Numbered from the stretch's first letter, positions 1 through 9,267 are shown. The stretch: 64,000 nucleotides of DNA from an uncultured Eubacteriales bacterium (GCA_902793605.1 CADBEB010000008.1:22773-86772), one strand, 5' to 3'. The notes: generated by a model not told the origin, from the sequence alone. Made by a program: numbers and translations.

Positions 1-1807
1 ATCCCAGCGATCCCGTCCAGCGCTTGATCTCCTGCTGCAGGGTCAGGGCATTGTACCGGGCTGTCGGCAGGCGGCCGAGCAGGCCGGCCAGCTGTGAGAT
101 CCCGGTCAGCTCCTCCAGGCTGTAGTCCGTCAGGCGGAAATAAGCGCGCAGATGGACGACACCGTTACAGTTCAGTTCATGGAACATCACGGGCACACCG
201 CAGCAGTCCCGGACTTCCGTTTCCGTCCAGGCCGGTTCCACATCCGCGTCTTCCTTTGTCAGACGCGGCAGGGTTCCCAGCGCCTCCGCGCTGTCCGGCG
301 ACTCCTGCCAGCATTCGATTTCTTCGATCAGGCGGTCGTTCGCCTGCCGCTCCTCTTCGGTCCAGGCGCCGGTGATCTCCCGCAGTCTCTGTTCCTCCGC
401 CCTGCGTTTTTCCTCTCCCAGGGTCAGGGAAGGCAGGGTATGCAGGACAGCCATGTTCTCCCGGTTCAGCAGCATATCCGCTGCCAGCTCGTCAAAACGG
501 CCGTCTTCCAGCAGTTGCTTCAGTTCCTTCACCAACTGTCCGGATTCAAGCGCATCCGTCGGATCGCCCCCGTAGATCCAGGATCCAAGGCAGCGGATAC
601 AGCGCCCGATCCCCTGCGGTTCCTCTTCCTCCCGCAGAGCATAGATGGCGCGGTTCATGGAGGCCTCCGCCGCATGGCGGTCCAGGCCTTCCTTCCGGAT
701 CTTCCCGCCAGTCTCTTCCAGCAGGTCCAGGATCTCCCGCTCCCGGCCCTCGGTCACGTTCTCCGCGTGAATCGTGATCCAACTCTGAAGCACCGTGTCG
801 TCCACGGAAATGGTCAGGTCCTGCGCCAGGCCCCGTTCCAGAGCCATGCGCTTCAGGGGTGCCTCGTTACTGCCCGTCAGCACGTCGCAGATGATCCCGC
901 GCGCCATGTTTTCCGCGCGGTCCTTCCAGGTGCCGGTGATCCGGGCCAGGGTCAGGTACCCGCGGTTCTCCGGCGTCTCTTCACGGCCCAGTTCATATTG
1001 GATCGTCTCCTCCGAGCCCACGGGAGCCTGCAGGCTGCATGCCGGCAGTTCCGGCATCCGGTCATAACCGTCCAGATAGGAAGCGATCAACGGGAGCATC
1101 TCCTCCATCGGGACATTTCCATCCAGGAAGAAGTAAGCATTGCTCGGGTGGTAGTGCCGCCGGTACTGTTCCCTGAACTGCTCATAAGTCAGGTCCGGGA
1201 TCTTCTCCGGATCGCCGCCGCTGTTGAATCCGTAGCAGGTATCCGGAAAGAGCTGGCGCATAATCTGCCGGTCGATCAGAGTATCCGTGTCGCTCATCGA
1301 GCCTTTCATCTCATTGAATACGACGCCTTTGTAAACGGGATTTCCTTCCCCGTCCCGGTCAATATGCCAGCCTTCCTGGCAGAAGCGTTTCCGGTCCTCC
1401 ATGACCGTCGGGGCAAATACCGCGTCCAGGTACACGCCGGCCAGGTTCAGCAGGTCCCGCGGATTCCGGCTGGACACCGGATACATCGTCATGTCCTGGA
1501 AAGTCATCGCGTTCAGGAAGGTATTCATGCTGCTTTTCAGCAGTTCGACAAACGGTTCCCGGACCGGATACTTTTTGCTGCCGCACAGGACGCTGTGCTC
1601 CAGGATATGAAAGACGCCCGTATCGTCCTCCGGAAGCGTACGGAAGGTCACGGAGAAGACCATGTTCTCCGCGCCGTTGTCCACCCAGAAAAGGCGGGCG
1701 CCGGTCTTCATGTGCTCCATCTGCACAGTCTTTCCCCGCAGCTCGCTGCTTTCCCGGATCTCCTTTATACAAAAGCCAAAGGCATTCTGTTCCTTTTCAA
1801 ATGTCAT
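1..1807 (-). CDS. M16 family metallopeptidase, presequence-protease type (partial, C-terminus outside window)
   Basis: Zinc metallopeptidase of the insulinase/pitrilysin superfamily, by family knowledge degrading short unfolded peptides. The minus-strand reading frame is open from an ATG at 1807 to the window edge, about 602 codons, so the C-terminal half is missing. Residues 67-71 are HILEH, the inverted HxxEH zinc motif with the catalytic Glu at 70, followed by SVLCGSKKYP, which is typical of the PreP/Cym1 subfamily (about 970 residues when complete). A GGGAG ribosome site precedes the ATG, and a consensus promoter lies about 70 bp upstream. It is transcribed divergently from dgt. Long plus-strand frames across it are codon-bias shadows. 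Family assignment is secure; the exact substrate is unknown. Confidence 0.93.
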   Translation of the reverse strand, partial: MTFEKEQNAFGFCIKEIRESSELRGKTVQMEHMKTGARLFWVDNGAENMVFSVTFRTLPEDDTGVFHILEHSVLCGSKKYPVREPFVELLKSSMNTFLNAMTFQDMTMYPVSSRNPRDLLNLAGVYLDAVFAPTVMEDRKRFCQEGWHIDRDGEGNPVYKGVVFNEMKGSMSDTDTLIDRQIMRQLFPDTCYGFNSGGDPEKIPDLTYEQFREQYRRHYHPSNAYFFLDGNVPMEEMLPLIASYLDGYDRMPELPACSLQAPVGSEETIQYELGREETPENRGYLTLARITGTWKDRAENMARGIICDVLTGSNEAPLKRMALERGLAQDLTISVDDTVLQSWITIHAENVTEGREREILDLLEETGGKIRKEGLDRHAAEASMNRAIYALREEEEPQGIGRCIRCLGSWIYGGDPTDALESGQLVKELKQLLEDGRFDELAADMLLNRENMAVLHTLPSLTLGEEKRRAEEQRLREITGAWTEEERQANDRLIEEIECWQESPDSAEALGTLPRLTKEDADVEPAWTETEVRDCCGVPVMFHELNCNGVVHLRAYFRLTDYSLEELTGISQLAGLLGRLPTARYNALTLQQEIKRWTGSLG

Positions 1808-1875
1808 GCTCGTTCTCCCGTTGTGATTGCGGCAGACCGGGTGATCCGGCCCTCTCCGTTTCTTGTGTTTTTTTC

Positions 1876-1903
1876 ATTGTATCCGTTTCCCCCTGCTTGT
1901 CAA
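1876..1903 (-). promoter_or_regulatory. Sigma-A promoter for the M16 peptidase gene
   Basis: On the minus strand, TTGACA (1903-1898) is followed after a 16-bp spacer by TACAAT (1881-1876). Transcription would start near 1869, giving a leader of about 60 nt before the ATG at 1807. The -35 is perfect and the -10 has one mismatch. Confidence 0.75.
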
Positions 1904-1998
1904 GGACTTCAGCGGCCGGAAGGATTTTCGCGCCTGATGTTGTATATATACATAGTATCTTTCCGATAGCATGCATGATCAGGAAGGGAGGGATTCCG

Positions 1999-3003
1999 GT
2001 GAGCATACGGGAGCGGCTGGAGCAGCAGGAATACCAAATCCTTGCGCCCTGGGCGGCCCATGCTGCCGAAACCGCCGGGCGCGACGCCCCGGCCACTCCT
2101 GATGATCTTCGCACGGAATACCAGCGGGACCGGGACCGGATCATCCACTGCAAATCCTTCCGCCGCCTGAAGTTCAAGACCCAGGTCTTTCTCTCGCCGG
2201 AAGGGGATCACTACCGTACCCGCCTGACCCATACGCTCGAGGTGGCACAGGTCGCGCGCACGCTGGCCCGCTCCCTCCGCCTGAATGAGGACCTGACCGA
2301 GGCCATTGCCCTCGGTCATGACCTGGGGCATACCCCCTACGGCCATATCGGGGAGCGGACGCTGAACGAGCTCCTGCCCGAAGGATTCCGCCACAACGAA
2401 CAGAGCCTGCGGGTCGTGGAAGTGCTCGAGAACCGGGGGACCGGGCTGAACCTGACCAAAGAGGTCCGCCAGGGCATTCTCTCCCATTCCGGCAGTGTAC
2501 AGCCTGAGACCGCGGAAGCCGAATGCGTCCGCCGGGCAGACCGGATCGCCTACCTGAACCACGATCTGGACGACGCGCTGCGCGCCGGGATCCTCAAGCC
2601 CTTTGAGCTTCCTGCTGACTGCCTGCGCATTCTGGGACAGACCCACGGGGAACGGATCAACACCATGATCCGGAACATCGTTTCCAACAGCGAAGGCCAG
2701 CCGCATCTGAGCATGTCCGAAGAAGTGGAGAACGCCATGAACGGCCTGCGGGAGTTCATGTTTGACCGGGTTTACCGTGACGGATGGCGCGATCCGGAGG
2801 AAGCCCGCTGTGATTATGTCCTCCGCCACCTGTTCGAGTACTATTGCGCGCATCCCGGTGAAATGCCCGAGGAGTTTGTGATGATCGGCTACCGTGACGG
2901 CACGGAGCGGAGCGTCTGTGATTTCCTTTCCTGCATGACAGACCGCTATGCCACCCGCAAGTTCAGGGACCTTTTTGTTCCCTCCGCCTTCCCTGCCTTC
3001 TGA
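1999..3003 (+). CDS. dgt: Deoxyguanosinetriphosphate triphosphohydrolase-like protein
   Basis: HD-domain enzyme of the dGTPase family, which hydrolyses dNTP to deoxynucleoside and triphosphate; Clostridial homologues are annotated as dGTPase-like. The N-terminus has the usual ERDRIIHCKSFRRLKFKTQV signature. The metal ligands of the HD fold are visible as RLTHTLEVAQ, then LGHDLGHTPYGH, with a later DRIAYLNHDLDDA. I chose the GTG at 1999 because GGGAGGG lies 6-7 bases upstream; an ATG at 1975 is in frame but has no ribosome site. The product is 334 residues, normal for the short dGTPase type. It leads the dgt-dnaG-sigA run, an order common in Clostridia, with 41 bp to dnaG. Confidence 0.93.
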   Translation: MSIRERLEQQEYQILAPWAAHAAETAGRDAPATPDDLRTEYQRDRDRIIHCKSFRRLKFKTQVFLSPEGDHYRTRLTHTLEVAQVARTLARSLRLNEDLTEAIALGHDLGHTPYGHIGERTLNELLPEGFRHNEQSLRVVEVLENRGTGLNLTKEVRQGILSHSGSVQPETAEAECVRRADRIAYLNHDLDDALRAGILKPFELPADCLRILGQTHGERINTMIRNIVSNSEGQPHLSMSEEVENAMNGLREFMFDRVYRDGWRDPEEARCDYVLRHLFEYYCAHPGEMPEEFVMIGYRDGTERSVCDFLSCMTDRYATRKFRDLFVPSAFPAF

Positions 3004-3044
3004 TCTTTCCCTGTGACCAGCAACCGATGAGGTGATCATTTTAT

Positions 3045-4805
3045 ATGGCTTCCCGTTATCCCGCTTCATGGCTGGACGAGCTCCGAAGCCGGTCTGACAT
3101 TGTCCAGATCGTCTCCGGCTATGTTGCCCTGACGAAAAAAGGACGGAATTACTGGGGGCTTTGTCCCTTTCACGGGGAGAAGACCGCTTCCTTTTCCGTG
3201 GACGGGGAGCATCAGCTGTATTACTGCTTCGGCTGCAAAGCCGGAGGCGACGTGATCCATTTCATCATGGATATGGAGCGTCTCTCCTTTCCGGAGGCAG
3301 TGGAGCAGTTGGCTGACCGGGCGCACATGACCCTGCCCGAGATGGAGAAGGACGAAGATTACGAGCGCCGCCGCACCCAGCGGGAGCGTCTCCTCAATGC
3401 CAACCGGGAGGCGGCACGGTTCTATCATGAAACGCTCTTCACGCCTGCCGGCGAAGCCGCCCTCGCCTATCTGCGCAGACGCGGTCTTTCCGACGGTGTG
3501 ATCCGGAAATTCGGCCTGGGCGCCTCGCCCGATTCCTGGTCTTCCCTCAGCGACCGCCTCCTGGAAAAAGGCTGGAAACTGGACGAGCTGGTCCTGGCCG
3601 GGCTGACGGTGAAAAAAAAGAACGAGGACGGCCGGGAACGGTATTTCGATATGTTCCGGAACCGGGCAATGTTTCCGATCATCAACACCCACGGAAACGT
3701 CATCGCTTTCGGCGGGCGCACGCTTGAGAAGCGGGAGCCGAAATACCTCAACACATCCGACACCCCGGTGTTCAACAAGCGCCAGGGTGTTTACGCGGCA
3801 AACCTGCTGCGCCAACAGCGTCATCTGGAGCGGGTGATCCTGGTCGAAGGCTATATGGACGTGGTCAGCCTAACCCAGTATGGGGTGGAGGGCGTCTGTG
3901 CCACCCTCGGGACCGCCCTGACCAATGAACAGGCCCGCCTGCTGCATCGTTTTGCCCCGCAGGTCTACCTGGGATACGACGGCGACTCCGCCGGTCAGCA
4001 CGCCATCCTTCGGGGCCTGGAGATCCTTGAGCAGGAAGGTGTTCCCGCCCGTGTCCTTGATTTCCCGGACGGCCTGGATCCGGACGAGTTCATCCGCCGG
4101 GATGGGATCGAAGGGTTCCGGAAACTACCCGCGATCTCCCCGGCCGCTTACCGTCTCCGCCGCCTGAAGGAGCAGCTCGACCTTTCCGGGCAGGACGGAA
4201 AGCTGTCCTACGCGCGCGCGGCCTCCGGCATCATTGCCGCCGTGGATCCGGTCGAACGGGAGGTCCACCTGAAGGATCTTTCCCTCGCAACCGGTTTCAC
4301 GCGCGAAACACTCCTGGAACAGATGAACCTGTCAGCCGCGCGACAGCCGGGAGGCAAAGCGCCTGCCGCGCAGCCCGCACGCCTTCACGCAGTTCCGGCG
4401 GAACCCGGATCCGACGACCTGAAGGCCCAGGAACTCCTCCTCAGCCTCTTCGCTTCCGGTCAGATTCCGAAAGAAATGATCGACGAAAAGGATTTTGAGG
4501 ATGACGAGTTGAAATCATTATACAGGGAACTTCTGGCCGGCGCCTCCCCGGCGTCGCTGCCGGATCTCGCACCGGATGATGCGACCCGTTCCCGCTTCAC
4601 CCGCGTCCTGCTCAGTCCTTCCGCCGGGGATACGGATCAGATGATCACCATGGCGAATGACTGCCTGAACCGGATCCGGAAGACCCGGCTGGAAAAACGC
4701 TTTGAGGAGCTCAGCCGGATGCTGGATACCGCACCTGACGACACACTGCCCGCGCTGCTGAAAGAGGCGCAGGAGATCTCAGACAAGCTGAAAAAGCTGA
4801 AATAA
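3045..4805 (+). CDS. dnaG: DNA primase
   Basis: Synthesises RNA primers for chromosomal replication at the fork, working with DnaB helicase. The N-terminal CHC2-type zinc finger is clear (CPFH then CFGCKAGGD, about residues 40-65). The TOPRIM catalytic core follows (VEGYMDVV around residues 267-274, later YDGDSAGQHA), then a C-terminal helicase-interaction region. The length of 586 residues is normal. The start is the ATG at 3045 with GAGGTG upstream. It sits between dgt and the major sigma factor gene, the classical macromolecular-synthesis grouping. No frameshift or missing motif is seen. Confidence 0.97.
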   Translation: MASRYPASWLDELRSRSDIVQIVSGYVALTKKGRNYWGLCPFHGEKTASFSVDGEHQLYYCFGCKAGGDVIHFIMDMERLSFPEAVEQLADRAHMTLPEMEKDEDYERRRTQRERLLNANREAARFYHETLFTPAGEAALAYLRRRGLSDGVIRKFGLGASPDSWSSLSDRLLEKGWKLDELVLAGLTVKKKNEDGRERYFDMFRNRAMFPIINTHGNVIAFGGRTLEKREPKYLNTSDTPVFNKRQGVYAANLLRQQRHLERVILVEGYMDVVSLTQYGVEGVCATLGTALTNEQARLLHRFAPQVYLGYDGDSAGQHAILRGLEILEQEGVPARVLDFPDGLDPDEFIRRDGIEGFRKLPAISPAAYRLRRLKEQLDLSGQDGKLSYARAASGIIAAVDPVEREVHLKDLSLATGFTRETLLEQMNLSAARQPGGKAPAAQPARLHAVPAEPGSDDLKAQELLLSLFASGQIPKEMIDEKDFEDDELKSLYRELLAGASPASLPDLAPDDATRSRFTRVLLSPSAGDTDQMITMANDCLNRIRKTRLEKRFEELSRMLDTAPDDTLPALLKEAQEISDKLKKLK

Positions 4806-4881
4806 CATCATTCCCGGCAGCTTTGCTGCTGCGACTCTTTCGGAACCTGACTGACCGACGCATCAGAAGGAGAGGATTCCA

Positions 4882-6045
4882 TTGCCTAAGAAACCCGCCA
4901 AGGAGAAGGTCCCGGCGACACCCACCCCCGAAGAAAAGAAAAAGAACTGCCTGGACGAGTTATACGAATACGGCAAGTCCAAGGGGACCATTACCTATAA
5001 AGAGATCATGGACCGCCTGGTCGAGCTCGAGATGGATGCCGACCAGCTGGATCATGTCCTGGAGACGCTCGAAGCCTACGGAGTGAACGTAATCAACGAG
5101 ACCGCAGACCGCCAGGTCATCCTGACGGAAGAGCAGGCTGCCGACCAGGCTGCCGAAGCTGCGCGCATCGGCGGGGAAGATAATGCGCAGATCGACCTGT
5201 CGGTTCCGGAAGGCATCAGCATTGACGATCCGGTCCGGATGTACCTGAAGGAGATCGGCAAGGTTCCGCTGCTGACCGCAGAGGAAGAGATCGAGATCGC
5301 CAAGCAGCTGGAAGCCGGCGACGAGAGCGCCAAGCAGAAGCTGGCCGAGGCCAACCTGCGTCTCGTGGTTTCCATCGCCAAGCGTTATGTCGGCCGCGGC
5401 ATGCTTTTCCTGGACCTGATCCAGGAGGGCAACCTCGGCCTGATCAAAGCCGTGGAGAAATTTGACTACCGGAAAGGCTTCAAGTTCTCCACCTACGCCA
5501 CCTGGTGGATCCGCCAGGCCATCACCCGCGCCATCGCAGACCAGGCGCGGACGATCCGCATTCCGGTTCATATGGTCGAGACGATCAATAAGCTGATCCG
5601 CGTATCCCGGCAGCTGCTGCAGGAATACGGCCGCGAGCCCACACCGGAAGAGATTGCCAAGGAAATGGGCATCTCCGAAGCGAAGGTCCGCGAAATCATC
5701 AAGATCGCCCAGGAGCCGGTCTCCCTGGAGACCCCCATCGGCGAGGAAGAGGACAGCCATCTGGGCGACTTCATTCCGGATGAAGACGCGCCTGCCCCGG
5801 CGGAAGCCGCATCCTTCGCGCTCATGAAGGAGCAGCTCATGGATGTGCTCGATACCCTCACCCCCCGCGAGGAAAAGGTCCTGCGCCTGCGCTTCGGCCT
5901 GGATGACGGGCATCAGCGCACGCTGGAAGAAGTCGGAAAGGAATTCAATGTGACCCGTGAGCGCATCCGCCAGATCGAAGCCAAAGCCCTGCGGAAGCTC
6001 CGCCATCCGTCACGCAGCAAAAAACTGCGCGATTATCTTGACTGA
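4882..6045 (+). CDS. sigA: RNA polymerase primary sigma factor SigA/RpoD (TTG start)
   Basis: Housekeeping sigma-70 factor directing RNA polymerase to the TTGACA/TATAAT promoters seen throughout this window. A charged N-terminal region with region 1.1-like sequence precedes region 1.2 ([16 protein letters not shown]). Region 2 includes the core-binding and -10 recognition helices ([17 protein letters not shown]). Regions 3 and 4 follow, ending in the [17 protein letters not shown] helix-turn-helix that reads the -35. The start is a TTG at 4882 with a strong AGAAGGAGAG site about 8 bases upstream; no ATG is better placed. The length of 387 residues is typical for Firmicutes. It lies 76 bp after dnaG, and trmK follows within 5 bp. 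Confidence 0.97.
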   Translation: MPKKPAKEKVPATPTPEEKKKNCLDELYEYGKSKGTITYKEIMDRLVELEMDADQLDHVLETLEAYGVNVINETADRQVILTEEQAADQAAEAARIGGEDNAQIDLSVPEGISIDDPVRMYLKEIGKVPLLTAEEEIEIAKQLEAGDESAKQKLAEANLRLVVSIAKRYVGRGMLFLDLIQEGNLGLIKAVEKFDYRKGFKFSTYATWWIRQAITRAIADQARTIRIPVHMVETINKLIRVSRQLLQEYGREPTPEEIAKEMGISEAKVREIIKIAQEPVSLETPIGEEEDSHLGDFIPDEDAPAPAEAASFALMKEQLMDVLDTLTPREEKVLRLRFGLDDGHQRTLEEVGKEFNVTRERIRQIEAKALRKLRHPSRSKKLRDYLD

Positions 6046-6050
6046 ACCCT

Positions 6051-6773
6051 ATGGCCATCACGCTTGACGACCGCCTGTCCCTCGCATTTGATCTGTACGA
6101 TCCCTGTGAGCTGGCGGCGGATATCGGAACCGATCACGCCCATTTACCGGCCGCGCTCCTGCAGCGCGGCCGCTGTCAGCATATGATCCTGACGGACATA
6201 AGTGAGAGCGCCCTGGACAACGCCCGGGGAGAGATCATCCGCCTCCGCCTGTCCGACAGGGTCACCTTTCGCTGTGGTGACGGCTTCCTGCCGCTCCGGG
6301 AAGCATGCGGGATGATCTCTGTAACGGGCATGGGCGGCCGGACCATCCGGGACATCCTGCTTGCCGGACAGGAACGTCTGCAGGGCGCTTCCCTCATCCT
6401 CTCCGCGCATACAGACCTGCCCCTGATCCGGGAAGCAGTCTGCCGCATCGGATACCACCTGGACCGGGAAGAGCCCTGTTTCTGTGCCGGACGCTTTTAC
6501 CTGGTCCTTCGGGCCCGTCCCGGCGCGGCAGAGATGACGCCGCGGGAGATCCGCCTCGGCGGCCCCCTGTTCGATTCCGCCTCCGGTCATCTGATCCCAT
6601 ATCTCCGCCGCCGCCGCGATGTCCTTCAGGAAAAGCTGAACGGCCTTCGCTCCGCCGGCATGCCGGATAAGGAACAGATCGCGCTCCTCCGGGAAGACAT
6701 CGCCTTCTACAACGAGCGCATCGCCTCCCCCGCACCATCGCTGACATCATCCCGCTTCACTCCTGATCCCTGA
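6051..6773 (+). CDS. trmK: tRNA (adenine(22)-N(1))-methyltransferase TrmK
   Basis: SAM-dependent methyltransferase that forms m1A22 in tRNA in Gram-positive bacteria. The Rossmann SAM site begins at once with ADIGTDHAHLP (about residues 23-33), and the acidic adenosine-contacting stretch is LTDISESALDNA. The TGMGGRTIRDIL segment is characteristic of the TrmK/DUF633 family, and a basic coiled-coil C-terminus follows. The length of 240 residues fits. It starts 5 bp after the sigA stop without an obvious ribosome site, so translation is probably coupled. Placement of sigA, trmK and a Nif3-like gene together is common in Firmicutes. Confidence 0.92.
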   Translation: MAITLDDRLSLAFDLYDPCELAADIGTDHAHLPAALLQRGRCQHMILTDISESALDNARGEIIRLRLSDRVTFRCGDGFLPLREACGMISVTGMGGRTIRDILLAGQERLQGASLILSAHTDLPLIREAVCRIGYHLDREEPCFCAGRFYLVLRARPGAAEMTPREIRLGGPLFDSASGHLIPYLRRRRDVLQEKLNGLRSAGMPDKEQIALLREDIAFYNERIASPAPSLTSSRFTPDP

Positions 6774-6803
6774 ACCCCAAATCCCTGAAAGCGGAGGTCC
6801 CCC

Positions 6804-7568
6804 ATGACAGTATATGATTTCTATCTCCTGATGGATCAGATCGCTCCCTTCGACACCCAGGCGGAATTCGACAATTCCGGTCTGCTGGTCGGTTCCCCGT
6901 CTGCAGAAGTCTCCGCCGTCCTGCTCGCGCTGGATGTCACGGAGGCGGTGATCGATGAGGCTGTCGCTCTTGGCGCGCAGCTGATCATCACCCATCATCC
7001 GCTGATGTTCTCCGCCCGCCGGCAGATGACTGACGAGGATTACGAAGGCCGCCTCATCCGCCGTCTGGTCCGGGAGGATATCAGCCTGATCGCTGCCCAT
7101 ACCAATTTGGACCAGGCCCCCTGCGGCATCAACGATACCCTGGCGGAACTCTGCGGTCTCACGGAGATCACGGGTGAAGGTTTCTTCCGCAGCGGTCTGC
7201 TGCCCGAAGCGATGACGGCTGCCGCCTGTGCGGAAGAACTCGGCCGCCGGCTCGGGACGGTCGTCCGCCTCATGGGTCCGGAGGATGCTGTGATCCGCCG
7301 GATCGGACTGTGCAGCGGCGGCGGGAGTGATGAGTGGGCCTCCGCCGCGGAAACCGGCTGCGACGCCTTCCTGTCCGGAGAGATCAAGCATCATCTCGCC
7401 CTGGCGCTGGCCGACCGCGGGATCGTCGCCTTCGAATGCGGTCATTTCGCCACCGAAGAGCCGGGTATGGAGGTTCTTGCCGTTGCTTTACAAAAGGCGC
7501 TTCCTGCGTTAGAATGTAATGTGAGGGTTTATGTGTCAGAGGTTCCGGCCTATGCCTTCCCTCGCTGA
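6804..7568 (+). CDS. Nif3-like dinuclear metal centre protein
   Basis: Member of the Nif3/YbgI/YqfO family, which binds two metal ions per subunit in ring-shaped oligomers. By homology it is linked to GTP cyclohydrolase I type 2, but the cellular role remains uncertain. Metal ligands are visible: DNSGL near residue 24, the LIITHHPLMF motif around residues 59-68, and the C-terminal ECGHFATEE motif. At 254 residues it is the short form lacking the inserted YqfO domain. A GGAGG site precedes the ATG at 6804. It is the usual downstream neighbour of trmK, 30 bp away. Confidence 0.92.
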   Translation: MTVYDFYLLMDQIAPFDTQAEFDNSGLLVGSPSAEVSAVLLALDVTEAVIDEAVALGAQLIITHHPLMFSARRQMTDEDYEGRLIRRLVREDISLIAAHTNLDQAPCGINDTLAELCGLTEITGEGFFRSGLLPEAMTAAACAEELGRRLGTVVRLMGPEDAVIRRIGLCSGGGSDEWASAAETGCDAFLSGEIKHHLALALADRGIVAFECGHFATEEPGMEVLAVALQKALPALECNVRVYVSEVPAYAFPR

Positions 7569-7615
7569 CCGTGACAGGCGGTTTACATGATTCCTGTCAG
7601 AAGGAGGCTCCTTGT

Positions 7616-8317
7616 ATGGAAAAGTACGAAGCGCTGTGGGCTTATCAGACAGAAGATATGAAGGCGGACGCCATCGCCAATGCGATCAAGCGTTCCCCCA
7701 CCCGCCAGAAGCTTGAAAAGGCCCGTGATTTTATTCTCGACCGGCAGAAGAAGTACAAGCAGATCGAAGAAGACGTTTCCGCCATGGTTGACCGGAAGGA
7801 CATCATTGCCCAGGCCGTTGACCGCGCCAGGGAGCAGCTCCAGGTCCTGCAGACCCGCTATGAGAACGAAGCCCTCGCCACGCCTGAAGAAGTCAAGGCC
7901 CTGCTGTCCGAAGTCAGCCGCTGCCGCGACACGATCCGCCAGTATGAGGCGGAAATCAGCCGCATCGTTAAGGAGACCGACTCGAACGACAAGCTTCAGC
8001 GCAGCGTAAGGCTGGAAGCAGCGAACGCCAAGAAGGCTTTTGACCAGCTGAAAGCTGATTATGAGGAAGAATCCAAGAGTAAGAAGGGAGAGCTGGACGC
8101 CCAGCGTGCCAGGGCCAGAGAGCTGATGGACCAGGTGGATCCCGCCCTGCTGGAGGAGTACGAGACGATCAAGAAGCATATCTCTCCTCCGGTCGCCCGG
8201 CTGACCAACGGCCAGTGCTCCGGCTGCAATACATCCCTTCCCTCCGCTACGCTTTCGAAGATCAAGAACGGTGCGCTCATCGAGTGCGAGACCTGCGGGC
8301 GGATGATCATCCAGTAA
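7616..8317 (+). CDS. C4-type zinc-ribbon coiled-coil protein
   Basis: A protein of about 233 residues made of a long antiparallel coiled coil (about residues 20-190, rich in Glu/Lys/Gln heptads) and a C-terminal zinc ribbon with two cysteine pairs (CSGC and CETC). This is the architecture of the zf-RING_7/COG1579 family, putative nucleic-acid-binding proteins. I chose the ATG at 7616 because AGAAGGAGG lies 8 bases upstream; in-frame codons before it lack a site. It follows the Nif3-like gene by 47 bp, a conserved adjacency in Firmicutes, and ends the operon at a strong terminator. The biochemical function is not established. Confidence 0.9.
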   Translation: MEKYEALWAYQTEDMKADAIANAIKRSPTRQKLEKARDFILDRQKKYKQIEEDVSAMVDRKDIIAQAVDRAREQLQVLQTRYENEALATPEEVKALLSEVSRCRDTIRQYEAEISRIVKETDSNDKLQRSVRLEAANAKKAFDQLKADYEEESKSKKGELDAQRARARELMDQVDPALLEEYETIKKHISPPVARLTNGQCSGCNTSLPSATLSKIKNGALIECETCGRMIIQ

Positions 8318-8333
8318 CACGAAGGCAAACTGA

Positions 8334-8364
8334 ACGGGCGGTTCATTGTGAACCGCCCGTTTTC
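8334..8364 (+). terminator. Rho-independent terminator of the dgt-to-zinc-ribbon operon
   Basis: A perfect 12-bp stem (ACGGGCGGTTCA at 8334-8345 with its complement at 8349-8360) closes a 3-nt loop and runs into TTTC. There is no T run in the minus direction, so it acts on the plus strand. Confidence 0.9.
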
Positions 8365-8410
8365 TGTCTCTCGTTCTTTTTCCTTATCAGAAGGTTCGGA
8401 CCGACGGGTT

Positions 8411-8437
8411 CCAAAAGGAGACCGGAAAGCCCTTTGG
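8411..8437. repeat. Small inverted repeat at the 3' end of the LRR gene
   Basis: CCAAAAGG (8411-8418) and CCTTTGG (8431-8437) flank an interior containing CGGAAAGCCC. The right arm abuts the TGA of the minus-strand LRR gene and could end its transcript, although there is no T tract. The GAAAGCCC core recurs in other intergenic spots of this window. Confidence 0.5.
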
Positions 8438-9154
8438 TCATTGTTTGACGATCTCCAGATTCGGAGAGCAGTCAGTAAATGCATTTTCCCCGATCTCGGC
8501 TGTTTCCGGCAGCGTGACCCTGCTCAGCATCGCGCACATCTGGAACGCGCTTGTGCCGATCTTCTTCAGTGATGCGCCGAAGGAAACCTCCTGCAGGCTT
8601 GCGCAGGCCAGGAAGGCGAAATCTTCCACCGTTTCCACCGTTTCCGGGATCGTGACATCAGCAAGCATCGGGTCCCCGCCGAAGCAGCAGGTACCGATAC
8701 TGGTCACGCCGTCCGGGATCGTCACCTGTTTCAGGCTGGCGCACTGGTAAAACGCCATGCTGCCGATATGCTTGATCGTGTTTGGCAGGATTGCCGTCTC
8801 GATCGTCAGGAAATTGAAAGCCTGGTCCCCGATGGCGACGACCGGGTGATCGTCCAGCGTATCCGGAATGACCATTTCAGCCGAAGTGCCGGTATAGCTG
8901 ATGACGACGGCACCGTCTTCGCCTTCCGGCAGCTGGTAGATGAAATCCCCGCTGGTATACTTTTCTCCCGTATCATATCCGGCGATCGTCTTGAAGTCGG
9001 CCTTGCCTTCCTCTTCCTCGAATTCCTCTTCCTCAAACTCCTCGTCGCCGAAATCCTCGTCGTCCCAATCGTCTTCCGCGAAGGTGACCGTGAAACTGAA
9101 CATAACCGCCACTGCAAGAAGCAGCGCAAAGAGACGCTTTTTCAGTTTGATCAC
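8438..9154 (-). CDS. Secreted leucine-rich-repeat (BspA-like) protein
   Basis: An exported protein of about 238 residues. A basic N-terminus and hydrophobic segment (KKRLFALLLAVAVMF...) form a signal peptide, then a strongly acidic linker of Asp/Glu clusters, then four to five BspA/TpLRR-type repeats (LRR_5) with the pattern of IP..v..IG..aF..C.sL..v. Such domains are typical of surface or secreted proteins of gut anaerobes and often bind host or polymer ligands; the ligand is unknown here. The start is ambiguous. GTG at 9154 is given, but it overlaps an unusually long ribosome site, and a CTG at 9145 would be ideally spaced. No in-frame ATG preserves the signal peptide. The promoter lies just upstream. 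Confidence 0.85.
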   Translation of the reverse strand: MIKLKKRLFALLLAVAVMFSFTVTFAEDDWDDEDFGDEEFEEEEFEEEEGKADFKTIAGYDTGEKYTSGDFIYQLPEGEDGAVVISYTGTSAEMVIPDTLDDHPVVAIGDQAFNFLTIETAILPNTIKHIGSMAFYQCASLKQVTIPDGVTSIGTCCFGGDPMLADVTIPETVETVEDFAFLACASLQEVSFGASLKKIGTSAFQMCAMLSRVTLPETAEIGENAFTDCSPNLEIVKQ

Positions 9155-9178
9155 CTCCTGAATCCTACAGCTTTCATT

Positions 9179-9207
9179 ATTATACTTCCTGTATGCAAAA
9201 AAAGCAA
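9179..9207 (-). promoter_or_regulatory. Sigma-A promoter for the LRR protein gene
   Basis: On the minus strand, TTGCTT (9207-9202), a 17-bp spacer and a perfect TATAAT (9184-9179). The transcript would start near 9172, about 20-27 nt before the candidate start codons. Confidence 0.75.
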
Positions 9208-9233
9208 CCTCCCTCCTGATTTCATACAGGCTA

Positions 9234-9262
9234 TTGACGAACCGCCGAACCTGTGATATTCT
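9234..9262 (+). promoter_or_regulatory. Sigma-A promoter for the lacI-malQ-glgP operon
   Basis: TTGACG (9234-9239), a 17-bp spacer and TATTCT (9257-9262). The predicted start point near 9269 lies at the left edge of the LacI-type operator, so a bound repressor would block initiation. Confidence 0.75.
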
Positions 9263-9267
9263 TTCGC

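Noticed and set aside
152..1969. Long plus-strand open frame opposite the M16 peptidase
   Set aside because: No recognisable motif, no ribosome site, and residue composition (Pro/Arg/His/Gln-rich) typical of an antisense frame in G+C-rich coding DNA. The opposite strand encodes a clear HILEH peptidase.
4806..4881. Extra small gene between dnaG and sigA
   Set aside because: The frame overlapping sigA has no ribosome site and is an out-of-frame shadow of sigA.
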